A stretch of DNA of 64,000 nucleotides from Methylobacter tundripaludum SV96 (GTDB taxonomy: Bacteria > Pseudomonadota > Gammaproteobacteria > Methylococcales > Methylomonadaceae), in NCBI RefSeq assembly GCF_000190755.2, contig NZ_JH109152.1, positions 2,545,937 through 2,609,936 on the forward strand. The letters run 5' to 3'. The position numbers and the translations under genes are program-made. The notes under the pieces are model-generated. The model was not told the DNA's origin. It saw only the letters and a program-made list of their open reading frames with translations, and did not search any database. Each line of letters starts with the position of its first letter. Within the stretch, counting starts at the first letter, position 1. Shown piece by piece: positions 54,662-62,979 of the stretch.

Positions 54662-54976
54662 TTATTGGTTAGGGCAGAAAACATCACGCATCATTTTAAT
54701 GAGTAACAGCATACGGGCGTCGTCAATAAAGTAATAAACACGGTTGGCCTGTTTTTTAGAACCGAGAATGTTTTTGTCCTTGAGGATTGCCAGATGTTGG
54801 GAAATATTGCTCTGGCTGGTGCCGACCTGGTCGACGATTTGTTGCACGCAGATTGAATCACTGCCCAGAACGCATAATATTTTTAAACGTAATGGATGCG
54901 ACATTGCCTTTAAGCAGTGGGCCGCTCTGGCTATGTCGGCATCGTTTATGCTTGTGTTCTGGCCTTTAATTCCCAT
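54662..54976 (-). CDS. ArsR-family regulator, BigR/SqrR-like persulfide sensor
   Basis: 104 residues, winged helix: HCLKAMSHPLRLKILCVLG, TSQSNISQHLAILKDKNI, ANRVYYFIDD. It lacks the CxC metal site of ArsR, but has Cys35 (LKILC) and Cys101 (DVFC), 66 residues apart, the same spacing as the redox pair of BigR and SqrR, repressors released by reactive sulfur species. Adjacent to a rhodanese, which fits. Autoregulation of the operon is likely. The sulfur role is inference from Cys positions. Confidence 0.88.
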   Translation of the reverse strand: MGIKGQNTSINDADIARAAHCLKAMSHPLRLKILCVLGSDSICVQQIVDQVGTSQSNISQHLAILKDKNILGSKKQANRVYYFIDDARMLLLIKMMRDVFCPNQ

Positions 54977-55252
54977 AGGTCTGTTTAATGTTTCTAGTCT
55001 ATTGAATCTGATTAAAAAAGAACCCGTGAAGAATTATTTATACACAACTGTTGTCAACGTGTATTAATATAATAGCTACTTGATTATGTGGTTGGCATGT
55101 TGCCAAAATACAAAAAACCAGTGAATCTGGCAAAATAATACATCACTACGACCATTTTGGGTAATGAAGAATCAAATGGAGTACAAAGTGATTTATTTTG
55201 TCCGGGGAGTAGTGATGCGGATTTTTTTTAGTATCGGGAGATAAAGATAAAG

Positions 55253-55384
55253 ATGTTTAATCGGCCAAAGCCTGTGGTATTGCTGATCCTTGAGGGATTC
55301 GGTTATTCGTTGGACAAAGAATACAATGCTATTGCAATGGCTAACACACCTTTCGCTTATCAAATTTGTTTAATCTGTGGATGA
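55253..55384 (+). pseudogene. gpmI: Remnant of phosphoglycerate mutase GpmI (first ~34 codons)
   Basis: Translation begins MFNRPKPVVLLILEGFG and continues to NAIAMANTPF, which aligns to the N-terminus of cofactor-independent phosphoglycerate mutase (consensus VVLxILDGWG ... NAIxxANTP). It ends after nine unrelated residues; the full protein is about 510. The metal-binding Asp is Glu here. The stop TGA overlaps the envC ATG as ATGA. All catalytic residues beyond are gone. The gpmI-envC order is widespread, so this is an internal deletion in place. Confidence 0.8.
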
Positions 55385-56604
55385 GAAATAAGCTGGTTTT
55401 TTGTTTTTTACTGAGTGCGTTCGTTCATGAGGGCAGGGCGGAAATCTCGGAAAAAAACGAAGAGCTCACTGAAGTTCAATCGGGTATTAAGGCGGCCGAC
55501 CAAAATATGCAGCGCATTCAGCTGCAAAAAAATACTTTAAACACGCAGCTGGGTGAAGTTGAGAAGCTCTATGGAAGGACGGCCGCTTTATTAAAGACAT
55601 TGCAAGGTCAGGTTGAGCAAAAACGCCAGAACTTGAATAAGATCCAACAGGAAAAACAGTGCCTTCAGGATGAAGTCGCTAAACAAAATAAAGAATTAGC
55701 GGGTCAAATAAAAGCTGCCTATGCAATGGGGCAAAAGGAACAATTGAAGTTGTTGCTTAATCAACAAGATCCTGCATTATCCAGCCGGATGCTGGTGTAT
55801 TACGATTACCTTAATAAAGCTCGCCTGACAAAACTGGCCGGCATTTCGGAGTCTATGCAGCATCTGGAGCGGCTCGGTAAGCAGCAACAGCATGAAACCG
55901 AGCTTTTAGAGAAAAATCTTGAGCAAAAGAAATCCGAACAGATAGCTGTAGACGGCGTTAGAAAACGAAGATCTGAATTGCTGACGCAATTAAAAAGCGA
56001 CTTTTCTTCAAATGAACAACAAATAATTCATTTGAAAGAAAGTGAAAATAAGCTGAAAAATCTGGTATCTTCATTGCAAAGATCAACCAACGATCTTACG
56101 TTTGAGGTTGAGCAAACAAAAAAATTGCACAAGGCCGCTGAGGTTCCGTCCGAACCTGCCAAAGACTTGCCGGATGCCAAGGACGATTTTTCTAAACTTA
56201 AGGGCGACTTTTCTTCGCTTAAGGGACAGTTGCCTTGGCCGGTTAAGGGGCGATTAACTAATAAGTTCGGCAGTGCGCGAGCCGAGAGTACTGAGAGCAT
56301 TTGGGATGGCGTGTTAATTGACGCCAGTGAGGGAACGGAGATACGTGCGATTACCAGCGGGAAAGTGGTTTATTCTGATTGGCTTCGCGGTTATGGCTTG
56401 TTGATTATCATTGATCACGGCAAGGGCTACATGACTCTTTACGCGTTTAATCAGAGTGTATATCGGCAGGTTGGTGAGTGGGTGGATGCTGGTGAAGTCG
56501 TTGCTTCAGTGGGGCAAAGCGGTGGTCGTAGCCATCCCGGGCTGTATTTTGGAATACGCAACAAAGGTAAGCCGGTTGATCCGCTTGAGTGGTGCCGAAA
56601 GTAA
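55381..56604 (+). CDS. envC: Murein hydrolase activator EnvC
   Basis: About 407 residues from ATG 55381. Signal peptide (MRNKLVFCFLLSAFVHEGRA), a long coiled coil (about residues 25-240), and a C-terminal LytM/M23 domain (LPWPVKGRLTNKFG, IDHGKGYMTLYAF, ASVGQSGGRSHPGLYFGIR). The catalytic Zn ligands are degenerate, as usual for EnvC, which activates AmiA/AmiB amidases at the division site. Coupled by ATGA to the gpmI remnant. Confidence 0.93.
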   Translation: MRNKLVFCFLLSAFVHEGRAEISEKNEELTEVQSGIKAADQNMQRIQLQKNTLNTQLGEVEKLYGRTAALLKTLQGQVEQKRQNLNKIQQEKQCLQDEVAKQNKELAGQIKAAYAMGQKEQLKLLLNQQDPALSSRMLVYYDYLNKARLTKLAGISESMQHLERLGKQQQHETELLEKNLEQKKSEQIAVDGVRKRRSELLTQLKSDFSSNEQQIIHLKESENKLKNLVSSLQRSTNDLTFEVEQTKKLHKAAEVPSEPAKDLPDAKDDFSKLKGDFSSLKGQLPWPVKGRLTNKFGSARAESTESIWDGVLIDASEGTEIRAITSGKVVYSDWLRGYGLLIIIDHGKGYMTLYAFNQSVYRQVGEWVDAGEVVASVGQSGGRSHPGLYFGIRNKGKPVDPLEWCRK

Positions 56605-56674
56605 TCGGGATCAAGTTAGTTAGCTGTTTAATGGCCATGTTTTGGAAAATCGAGTGTTTGGAGTTTTAAGGTAC

Positions 56675-57988
56675 ATGTTAAAAAAGAAAAATATTTTCAT
56701 TTTGTCCTTAGGGATTATGTTGGGTGTTTTTATGGGTATCTGCGGCAGTGTCTTTGCCGAGCGCGATAATGCTGAACCTGTAGCGGATGCAACGGAAGCC
56801 CTGCCCTATGAGGACTTACGCACATTCACGGAAATTTTTGGCCGAATTAAAAGGGATTATGTTGAGCCCGTTTCTGACAAAAAATTATTGGAAGATGCCA
56901 TTCGAGGCATGTTGAGTGGGCTTGATCCTCATTCCGCTTATTTGGTTGCCGAGGAATACCAGGAATTAAAAGAAGGTACCACTGGTCAGTTCGGCGGCCT
57001 GGGCATCGAAGTTACGATGGAAAACGGCTTTGTTAAAGTGGTTTCCCCTATCGACGATACACCCGCCCAGAGAGCAGGCATTAAAACCGGAGACCTGATT
57101 GTCAGACTTGATGATCAGCCGGTAAAAGGAATGACCTTGGCTGATGCCGTCAAACTTATGCGTGGCGAGCCGGGTAGTAAGATTTTGCTGACGGTTGTTC
57201 GTGAAGGGATGGAAGCGCCTTTAAAAATATCCCTGACCCGTGACATCATCAAAGTTAAAAGCGTAAAAAACCGGATGCTGGAAAAAGGTTATGGTTATGT
57301 GCGTATCAGCAGTTTTCAATCGGGAACCGGTGAAAGCCTGAAAGAAGCATTAGCCGCGCTGAAAAAGGAAAACGCAGGAAACCTGAAAGGCTTGGTGCTG
57401 GATTTGCGGAATAATCCGGGCGGAGTATTGAATGCGGCCGTCGAGGTGAGTGACGCGTTCATCAAGAGCGGTCTGATTGTTTACACCGAAGGCCGTATTG
57501 AAAATTCGGAAATGCGCTTTAATGCTGCTCCCGATGATCTTATCGACGGTGCGCCGATGGTGGTGCTGATTAATGCCGGTTCCGCGTCAGCCTCTGAGAT
57601 TGTAGCCGGGGCTTTGCAGGACCAAAAACGCGCTGTGATCATGGGCGAGAAATCGTTCGGCAAAGGTTCGGTGCAGACTATATTGCCAACCAGTAATGGT
57701 TCGGCAGTTAAGTTGACCACAGCCAGATACTACACGCCTTCAGGCCGATCTATCCAGGCCGAGGGTATCGAACCGGATATCGCCTTGGCCCGCGTCAAGC
57801 TGGAGAACCTGGAAAAATCCGAGTTCAAGCCGGTCAAGGAAGCCGATTTGTCGCATCATTTGCAAAACGGCAAAGCGAAAGAGAGTAAGGAAGAGGCCTT
57901 GGAGAAAGAGAAGGAAACCTTGGAAAAAGATTATCCTTTGTATCAGGCGCTGACCTTGCTGAAAGGCATCAGCATTATGAAAAAATAA
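56675..57988 (+). CDS. ctpA: Carboxy-terminal processing protease (S41A)
   Basis: About 437 residues from ATG 56675 (MLKKKNIFILSLG); AAGG ribosome-binding site precedes it. N-terminal signal/anchor (LGIMLGVFMGICGSVFA), PDZ domain (FGGLGIEVTMENGFVKV), protease core with catalytic Ser in NAGSASASEIVAG and Lys in GEKSFGKGSVQT. C-terminal Lys/Glu-rich tail. Periplasmic protease acting on envelope proteins. Downstream of envC; a terminator follows. Confidence 0.95.
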   Translation: MLKKKNIFILSLGIMLGVFMGICGSVFAERDNAEPVADATEALPYEDLRTFTEIFGRIKRDYVEPVSDKKLLEDAIRGMLSGLDPHSAYLVAEEYQELKEGTTGQFGGLGIEVTMENGFVKVVSPIDDTPAQRAGIKTGDLIVRLDDQPVKGMTLADAVKLMRGEPGSKILLTVVREGMEAPLKISLTRDIIKVKSVKNRMLEKGYGYVRISSFQSGTGESLKEALAALKKENAGNLKGLVLDLRNNPGGVLNAAVEVSDAFIKSGLIVYTEGRIENSEMRFNAAPDDLIDGAPMVVLINAGSASASEIVAGALQDQKRAVIMGEKSFGKGSVQTILPTSNGSAVKLTTARYYTPSGRSIQAEGIEPDIALARVKLENLEKSEFKPVKEADLSHHLQNGKAKESKEEALEKEKETLEKDYPLYQALTLLKGISIMKK

Positions 57989-58321
57989 GCTTTAGCTTAT
58001 AGCGGTAATCAAAAGCCCGGATTTTGGCAGACAGAGATGTTTGCTGGGATCCGGGTTTTTTTATGTGTTGAATTTGTTGGGGTTAGATTGCGGTTTGGGT
58101 TTGTTTGAGAGGTTGCTATTAAGTAGTCGTTATAGCATTATGACTAACGGGGTTCTGGGGTGGCTTTTATACTTTGCACGGTCACGAATGCGGAAAATGA
58201 AAGCACAGTTAATTCATATGAATTAATGGCTTACATGTATTTGAAAATCCGCAAAACTGACCGAGCGAAGTATAGTTCTGGATTGGAAATTAATATGCAC
58301 CTAAAAAAGTGTCTACTTTAC
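57989..58321. other. Intergenic region between ctpA and the cassette island
   Basis: Contains the ctpA terminator (58011-58062). A 61-codon ORF (58041-58226) overlaps it and is unsupported. The rest, up to the GTTAGGC core at 58322, holds no gene; I could not find a convincing attI site or the 5' half of an attC here, so the left boundary of the cassette island is undefined. Confidence 0.5.
58011..58062 (+). terminator. Terminator after ctpA
   Basis: AAAAGCCCGGAT and ATCCGGGTTTTTTT form a stem with a 26-bp loop containing further pairing, and a T-run, 23 bp past the stop. Confidence 0.85.
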
Positions 58322-58328
58322 GTTAGGC
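58322..58328 (+). other. Cassette boundary core site GTTAGGC
   Basis: Matches GTTRRRY, the recombination core at the start of an integron cassette, 12 bp before the cassette ATG. The upstream partner half-site is not clear. Confidence 0.55.
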
Positions 58329-58340
58329 ATTAGAAATACG

Positions 58341-58991
58341 ATGACGCCAAATAACTCATTTCTTGTTTCCATTAGACGTAGCCACCATACGGCTGACCTC
58401 GCAGACAAATTAGGGGAGGTGGCCTTAGATTCATTTTTGAATGATGGCCTAATAAGGGATATTCCTTTCTTTGGCGTCGCTCTGTCTTTGTTAAGGGCTG
58501 GAAATGATGTATCAGCGTATTTCTATGCAAAGAAGATAATTGAGTTTCTTGCTGCGACTGAAAACTTATCCGAAGATCAGAGAAAGCGGTTTATTGAGGA
58601 AGAATGTTCTGACGACGCAAAAATAGAGAAGGTTGGTGAAACGACATTAATGCTCCTGGACAAAATTGAAACTCCGCAGTTAGCAGGGATGTTCGGCAAA
58701 GCTTTCGCGTTAATGGTTGAGGGCATTATTCCTCGCTCTATGTTTGAACTTTATGCTCACGTGATTAGGAATCTAAATCCATATCTAATAAAGCAACTTG
58801 TACAGTGTTATCAGTACGAAAATATGGTTGCCGTCGATGCCCCCGCAGCGTCTATGTTATCAAATCTGGGCTTGCTTGAGGTTTCGATATTAGCTAACCA
58901 TTCCGGAAGCACAAAGACTATGCCACGCTCATACGGAAAAACAGATTTTGGTAAATTGTTTTATGAACGCATTATCGATAATACCGCCTAA
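58341..58991 (+). CDS. Hypothetical protein in an integron-type gene cassette
   Basis: 216 residues, family not recognised. N-terminal VSIRRSHHTADLADKLGEVALDS is followed by a hydrophobic stretch (DIPFFGVALSLLRAGND) and mostly helical sequence. The gene is bounded by GTTAGGC 12 bp before the ATG and an attC-like site whose first core (GCCTAAC) contains its TAA stop, exactly as in integron cassettes. No own promoter seen. Cassette genes are often orphans; membrane or defence roles are possible but unproven. Confidence 0.75.
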   Translation: MTPNNSFLVSIRRSHHTADLADKLGEVALDSFLNDGLIRDIPFFGVALSLLRAGNDVSAYFYAKKIIEFLAATENLSEDQRKRFIEEECSDDAKIEKVGETTLMLLDKIETPQLAGMFGKAFALMVEGIIPRSMFELYAHVIRNLNPYLIKQLVQCYQYENMVAVDAPAASMLSNLGLLEVSILANHSGSTKTMPRSYGKTDFGKLFYERIIDNTA

Positions 58992-59049
58992 CGAATAAGG
59001 TTAGATTGTGTGAGCGATAGCGAACCACAATCTGAACCGGTTGTTGGAC
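58986..59049 (+). other. attC-like recombination site 1
   Basis: 64 bp. R'' core GCCTAAC (58986-58992) matches RYYYAAC, R' core GTTGGAC (59043-59049) matches GTTRRRY. Between them GGTTAGATTGTG pairs with CACAATCTGAACC, leaving one unpaired C, the extrahelical-base feature of attC sites. Orientation agrees with the plus-strand cassette gene. Confidence 0.8.
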
Positions 59050-59312
59050 AAGCCCGGTAGTAGTCGTAAGGCTGGCTTTATTATAAGGAAATATCTTTTC
59101 AGATTTTGTCAGTAGCGGCGATGAATCTATAACCGCAATAGTCAAGAATAGGCCGAACGCGTTGTTTGGGTAACGCCTTTAGCGGATGGTGATGATGTAA
59201 GGCGAATAACAGCCTTTTTTAAGCCAAGTGCGGCCCTCGGCATAGAAATGCCGATTTCGAGCCCTCTCGGAATGACGGATGCAGTTACATAACCGGTTGC
59301 ACATCCACTCCG
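59050..59312. other. Region between attC-like site 1 and the IS91-like transposase
   Basis: Non-coding. A small hairpin CGGCATAGAAATGCCG (59238-59253) lies past the 3' end of the transposase gene and could belong to the IS91-like element terminus. Exact element ends are not identifiable. Confidence 0.4.
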
Positions 59313-60404
59313 TTAGCCTGATGGCGCAAGCCGCCCGAATACCAACGGGGCTGGGATTCGCGTTTGCACAATCCGCATGGCACCGCCGCAGCAAGGGCAT
59401 TTGATCTGGGGGCGTTTTGCCAATCCGGTCAGACTCTTAACCGGGTTCAGCCTGAGCAACTGCTGGAGCAATTCCAACACCCGTTTGCTGTTGGAATGCA
59501 AAAAGCCGAAGTTACGGGTGCGCCGAAAGCCTTTGGGCAACACATGCTGCAAAATCAGCCACAAGAATTTAGGCCCTGACAGTGTCCGGGTTTGCATCTG
59601 TTTGGTTTTGCCGTCTTGGTAGCGAAAGGTCACCCGACCCTCCCGGCAAGCCATAATATCCTTTTCCTGGACCACGCCCTTATAAAGATAGCGCCCCAGA
59701 TAAACCAGTGCCTTGTCGCCGCTGCCGACGGACTTGACATCCACGACCCAGGTTTTCGGATAACAAGGCGGAAGCCCAAGGCCTTGCTCGCAAATGGCCA
59801 TCAGCAATTTGGCGCGGAACACTTTCGCCAAGGCTTTGTGGTTGAACAAGTAGGATTTGTTGGCTTTGCCGGTTTTCGTGCGCCACAACCGTTCATCAGC
59901 ATCAATAGCCGCCGCAGGCATGACTACATGCACATGCGGGTGATAATCCAATCGGCGCGAATGGGTGTGCAGTACGCTGATGGCACCGGTCTTCCCCTGC
60001 AATTGCGGATCGTTCCGAGCGAAGGTTTTGAGAGTCTCCCAGCTACAACGGATCATCAAGTCATACAGTGTACGCTGATGTTGCCAGGCCAGCGGACGCA
60101 GTTCTTCGGGCAAGGTGAAGGTCAGCAAAAAATACTCGGCAGGCACCTGCTTTTTGAGTTGGCGTTCCAGCCATTGCCGGCTCTCATGATGTTGGCAATG
60201 GGGACAGTTGCGATGGCCGCAAGAATGCGGGATGAAGACTTGTTTTTCGCAGCCGTCGCATTGCGCCAACATCACCGGGCTTTGCGTGGTGCGGCACTGT
60301 TTCAGGGCGGCCAACGCCTTGCGCTGACTGGGCAACAGCGCGTTCTGATAAGTCGCCAGGAAATCGGCTTCAAAGGTTTGGATGATCGACGAGAGCAGCA
60401 TCAT
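59313..60404 (-). CDS. IS91-family (Y2, HUH) transposase
   Basis: About 363 residues from ATG 60404. N-terminal zinc domain ([22 protein letters not shown]), HUH motif in [11 protein letters not shown], Tyr motif [11 protein letters not shown], and a C-terminal zinc pair ([12 protein letters not shown]). Rolling-circle transposase. The start overlaps the stop of the frameshifted recombinase frame. An alternative TTG at 60419 is less likely. No obvious damage. Confidence 0.92.
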   Translation of the reverse strand: MMLLSSIIQTFEADFLATYQNALLPSQRKALAALKQCRTTQSPVMLAQCDGCEKQVFIPHSCGHRNCPHCQHHESRQWLERQLKKQVPAEYFLLTFTLPEELRPLAWQHQRTLYDLMIRCSWETLKTFARNDPQLQGKTGAISVLHTHSRRLDYHPHVHVVMPAAAIDADERLWRTKTGKANKSYLFNHKALAKVFRAKLLMAICEQGLGLPPCYPKTWVVDVKSVGSGDKALVYLGRYLYKGVVQEKDIMACREGRVTFRYQDGKTKQMQTRTLSGPKFLWLILQHVLPKGFRRTRNFGFLHSNSKRVLELLQQLLRLNPVKSLTGLAKRPQIKCPCCGGAMRIVQTRIPAPLVFGRLAPSG

Positions 60405-61287
60405 TTGACCCTCCGCCAATCCATGGCAAAGCCATTCATCAACGCATTGATTAACTGATCGGCTTTATGATTGGTGGTGTCGGTCAAATGAGTATAACGG
60501 GCGGTGGTCAGAATGCTATGGTGCCCGAGGATTGTCTGGACTTCGAGCAGGTCAACGCCCGCTTCGATCAGATGGGTAGCGTAGCTGTGACGCAGACTGT
60601 GCGGGGTAATCTTTTTTTTATGCCGCAGTCTTGGGCGATCTGGCGCAGCGTCGCCTGCACCCCGCCCCGATCCAACGGCGTAGTCGACAAATGTGCCGAC
60701 TTGAGTCCGCCGTGGCGATTGGGAAACAGCAACACCGGATTGCGATGCACCTGCCAGAAGCGGCGCAAGCAGACCAAAGTCGTGGTCGGCAACGGCACCA
60801 GGCGATCTTTGTTGCCCTTGGCATCGCGAATATGCACCCGCTGCCGCGTGGCATCAATATCGGCCACCGTCAGGCGCAGTCCCAAGCTATAAAGCGTAAA
60901 AAAGAACACCCGATAACTGAGGGTATGGGTCATTGCGAATAGCCTTCCGGCTTCCTCAACGGTGACAATATCCGGCAAGCGCTGTGTCCTTGGCGGCTTG
61001 ATTAACTTAAGTTCCGTCCAGGGTTTATTCAAAACGTAGGTATAGAAAAATTTAAGGCCGTACAGATCGAGTTTGACGCTACTCCAGGAATGGGATTCCA
61101 GCAAATCGCTGAAATAATCGGTCAACTGCGATTCGGATAGATCGTTAACTTGTTCATTGAAATACGCTCCGATGCGCCGCATGGCACGGGAATAGGACTC
61201 TATCGTTTTAGGCTGGAGTCCTTTGAGTTTAAGGTGTTTAAGATGCGTTTGATAGTTTTGCTTGAACTCGGTTTCAGATGATGTCAT
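60401..61287 (-). pseudogene. Tyrosine recombinase of the IS91-like element, frameshifted and with a small deletion
   Basis: The N-terminal SAM-like domain (MTSSETEFKQNYQTHL...) and the first catalytic region YSLGLRL are intact, then about six residues usual after GLRL seem missing before TVADIDA. At 60612-60619 a run of eight A (minus strand) leaves the frame at GIKKR, ending at 60568. With one more A the frame would read [32 protein letters not shown] and continue to 60401, overlapping the transposase start. So the HxxR and Tyr catalytic residues are out of frame. Not an IntI-type integrase: the IntI-specific insert is absent. Confidence 0.9.
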
Positions 61288-61405
61288 TGTTGGGTAACCT
61301 CATTGTTTGATGCTTAACGATCCCTCTGATTGAGGGCTTGAGGTTAAATTTTAATTGTTTTATCGGGCGGCTGTTCGGCGGGCTGTTCTCCGCGATAGCG
61401 GCTTC

Positions 61406-61494
61406 GTCCAACAAAACGCTCAACCGGAGCGCGGCTATAATGCGGTTTTATTTTTCAGCTTTCCGTGCCGCGCCCGGTTAGCTCTACGTTAGCA
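61406..61494 (+). other. attC-like recombination site 2
   Basis: 89 bp. R'' core GTCCAAC (61406-61412), L'' CGCTCAACCGGAGCGCGG, and on the other side CCGCGCCCGGTTAGCTC (L') then ACGTTAGCA (R'). The two inner boxes pair over most of their length. This is the classic attC layout; the R' core GTTAGCA deviates slightly from GTTRRRY. Confidence 0.82.
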
Positions 61495-61531
61495 GCTTAA
61501 TCAGATACAGCAAATATAAGGATTTTGGTTA

Positions 61532-62407
61532 ATGCCAATTGAAGAAATAAAGGCAAAATCATTAGATGAATTCTGGGATATTCTTTCGCCGGCTGGTAAT
61601 TTTATTGAGAGTATGCGGAAACCTATATTTCGTGGTCAAGGAGATTCCGAATGGTCACTAACTCCATCAATTCTTCGTAAGGAAATAAATTCTAAATATA
61701 AGAATGAAAGTGGCATGTATACACAAATTGACCAAATAGTCTTTTTTGAATACTTCCTGCTTCTGGACTTCCTCCACTATTCCGATGAAATGGGCTTTAT
61801 GATTCCCAATGATTCTCCTGAGTTTAGGAAGTGCATGGATTTTTCAGAATTTACTAATCGCTATGGAATTGATGGAGTTGGCTGGCCGTCAAAGGAGTAT
61901 TTCTCTTTCATTGCTCTCGCACAACATCATGGTATTCCAACGCGGCTTTTGGACTGGACAAGAAGTCCTTTAGTTGCGGCATATTTTTCGGCATCACAAG
62001 TTTTGAACTTGGAGGAAATATCGGAAAAGCTCGCTGTTTGGGTAATCGATTCTGAAGTCCTGGGAAAATTAGAAGGAAAATTGGAATATGTTACGCTGTC
62101 AGGCAGCACGAGTAATAACTTGGCAGCACAAAAAGGGGTATTTTTAGTCCATAGACAGCAAAACGGGATGAGCAGGAACTCGCCATTTTCATCCGAAGAT
62201 CTGAAGGATTCAGTGAATAAACTATTTGAAGAAAGCGAGAGTTTTGCGGCTTATAAAGTAACCCTTCCTTCGAGTTTGGCGGGAGACTTATTGTTCAGAT
62301 GTACTAAGTTTGGAGTTTCAGCCGCAACATTATTTCCAGGTTTTGATGGTGCAGCAAGAGCGGCGCTAGAATATAAAATGGCAAAGAAACTGTCAGGTGT
62401 GTTATGA
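61532..62407 (+). CDS. FRG-domain protein (cassette gene)
   Basis: 291 residues. FRG-domain features in order: PIFRGQGDSEWSLTPSILR (name motif), FIALAQHHGIPTRLLDWTRS, PLVAAYFSAS, AQKGVFLVHRQ and LFPGFDGAARAAL. The FRG domain is uncharacterised but is common in mobile and defence-associated loci. The gene starts 38 bp after attC-like site 2, so it is a cassette. Its product may be an anti-phage or toxin-like enzyme; that is inference only. Confidence 0.88.
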   Translation: MPIEEIKAKSLDEFWDILSPAGNFIESMRKPIFRGQGDSEWSLTPSILRKEINSKYKNESGMYTQIDQIVFFEYFLLLDFLHYSDEMGFMIPNDSPEFRKCMDFSEFTNRYGIDGVGWPSKEYFSFIALAQHHGIPTRLLDWTRSPLVAAYFSASQVLNLEEISEKLAVWVIDSEVLGKLEGKLEYVTLSGSTSNNLAAQKGVFLVHRQQNGMSRNSPFSSEDLKDSVNKLFEESESFAAYKVTLPSSLAGDLLFRCTKFGVSAATLFPGFDGAARAALEYKMAKKLSGVL

Positions 62408-62419
62408 AAATAAATATGT

Positions 62420-62515
62420 GCTCTACCCATCCGCTAACAAGCGCGTAGGATGGGTAGAGCAAAGCGAAACCTGGGGATATGATGGGTTTCGGCTGCCGCC
62501 TCTACCCATCCTACC
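62420..62515. repeat. GGATGGGTAGAGC-family inverted repeat
   Basis: GCTCTACCCATCC at left, GGATGGGTAGAGCAAAGCGAAACC in the middle, and GGTTTCGGCTGCCGCCTC then TACCCATCCTACC at right. Two overlapping inverted repeats. CGCTAACAAGCGC in it resembles the start of an attC, so it may have inserted into or replaced the cassette 3' end. Confidence 0.75.
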
Positions 62516-62526
62516 TTGTCCACGTA

Positions 62527-62979
62527 TTAACGAATCGATTTTTGATAATTGACGCTAAAGTCATTCAGGTTGGACAGCGCCACAGGCAGGTCTTCGGTTT
62601 TCTCAAGGCTGAACGCATTAACGCCGACACGCGATAAATAAAATACCTGATCCCGCATGAAGTGGCCTGTTGCCCGGATTTCGCCTTGATAGTTGTAACG
62701 GCCTCGCAGCAGCCACGCATGGGAAAATATGCGTCCATCGGCAAAGGCGGGAAAATCCAGCTCGATTAACTGGATGTCTTTTAAATCGGCGGCGATGTCT
62801 TCAACCGAATCGGCGGGGCCGATTCTGACGCCTATCTTGCCGTTAGGCTTAAGCAACTGCTGCTTGTCTTTTTTCCAGCGAGCTAATGAAATGCTGATGT
62901 CGCCGTCTTTCAGTTCTTCATCATCGGCGACAAAACTCCAGCTGTCGTCAACAATCTGTTTGTCTTTAATTATTTGCAT
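62527..62979 (-). CDS. DUF934 protein (CysI-linked)
   Basis: About 150 residues from ATG 62979 (MQIIKDKQIVDDSW). DUF934 family: KIGVRIGPADSVEDIAADL, IELDFPAFADGRIFSHAWLL, EIRATGHFMRDQVFYL. Overlaps the end of the upstream reductase gene by 14 bp. DUF934 proteins always accompany assimilatory sulfite/nitrite reductases and may be electron-transfer or assembly partners. Function unproven. Confidence 0.92.
   Translation of the reverse strand: MQIIKDKQIVDDSWSFVADDEELKDGDISISLARWKKDKQQLLKPNGKIGVRIGPADSVEDIAADLKDIQLIELDFPAFADGRIFSHAWLLRGRYNYQGEIRATGHFMRDQVFYLSRVGVNAFSLEKTEDLPVALSNLNDFSVNYQKSIR

Larger units (their letters stand above)
59313..61287 (-). mobile_element. IS91-like element (transposase plus accessory tyrosine recombinase), ends undefined
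   Basis: The two genes overlap by ATGA and form the known IS91-family arrangement of a Y2 HUH transposase with an upstream tyrosine recombinase. IS91 elements lack terminal inverted repeats, so coordinates give only the coding extent. It lies between two attC-like sites, i.e. inside a cassette array. Confidence 0.8.

Noticed and set aside
58041-58226. 61-codon ORF after ctpA
   Set aside because: Overlaps the terminator and has no other support.
60401-61287. Integron integrase IntI
   Set aside because: Lacks the IntI-specific insert and is coupled to an IS91-family transposase.
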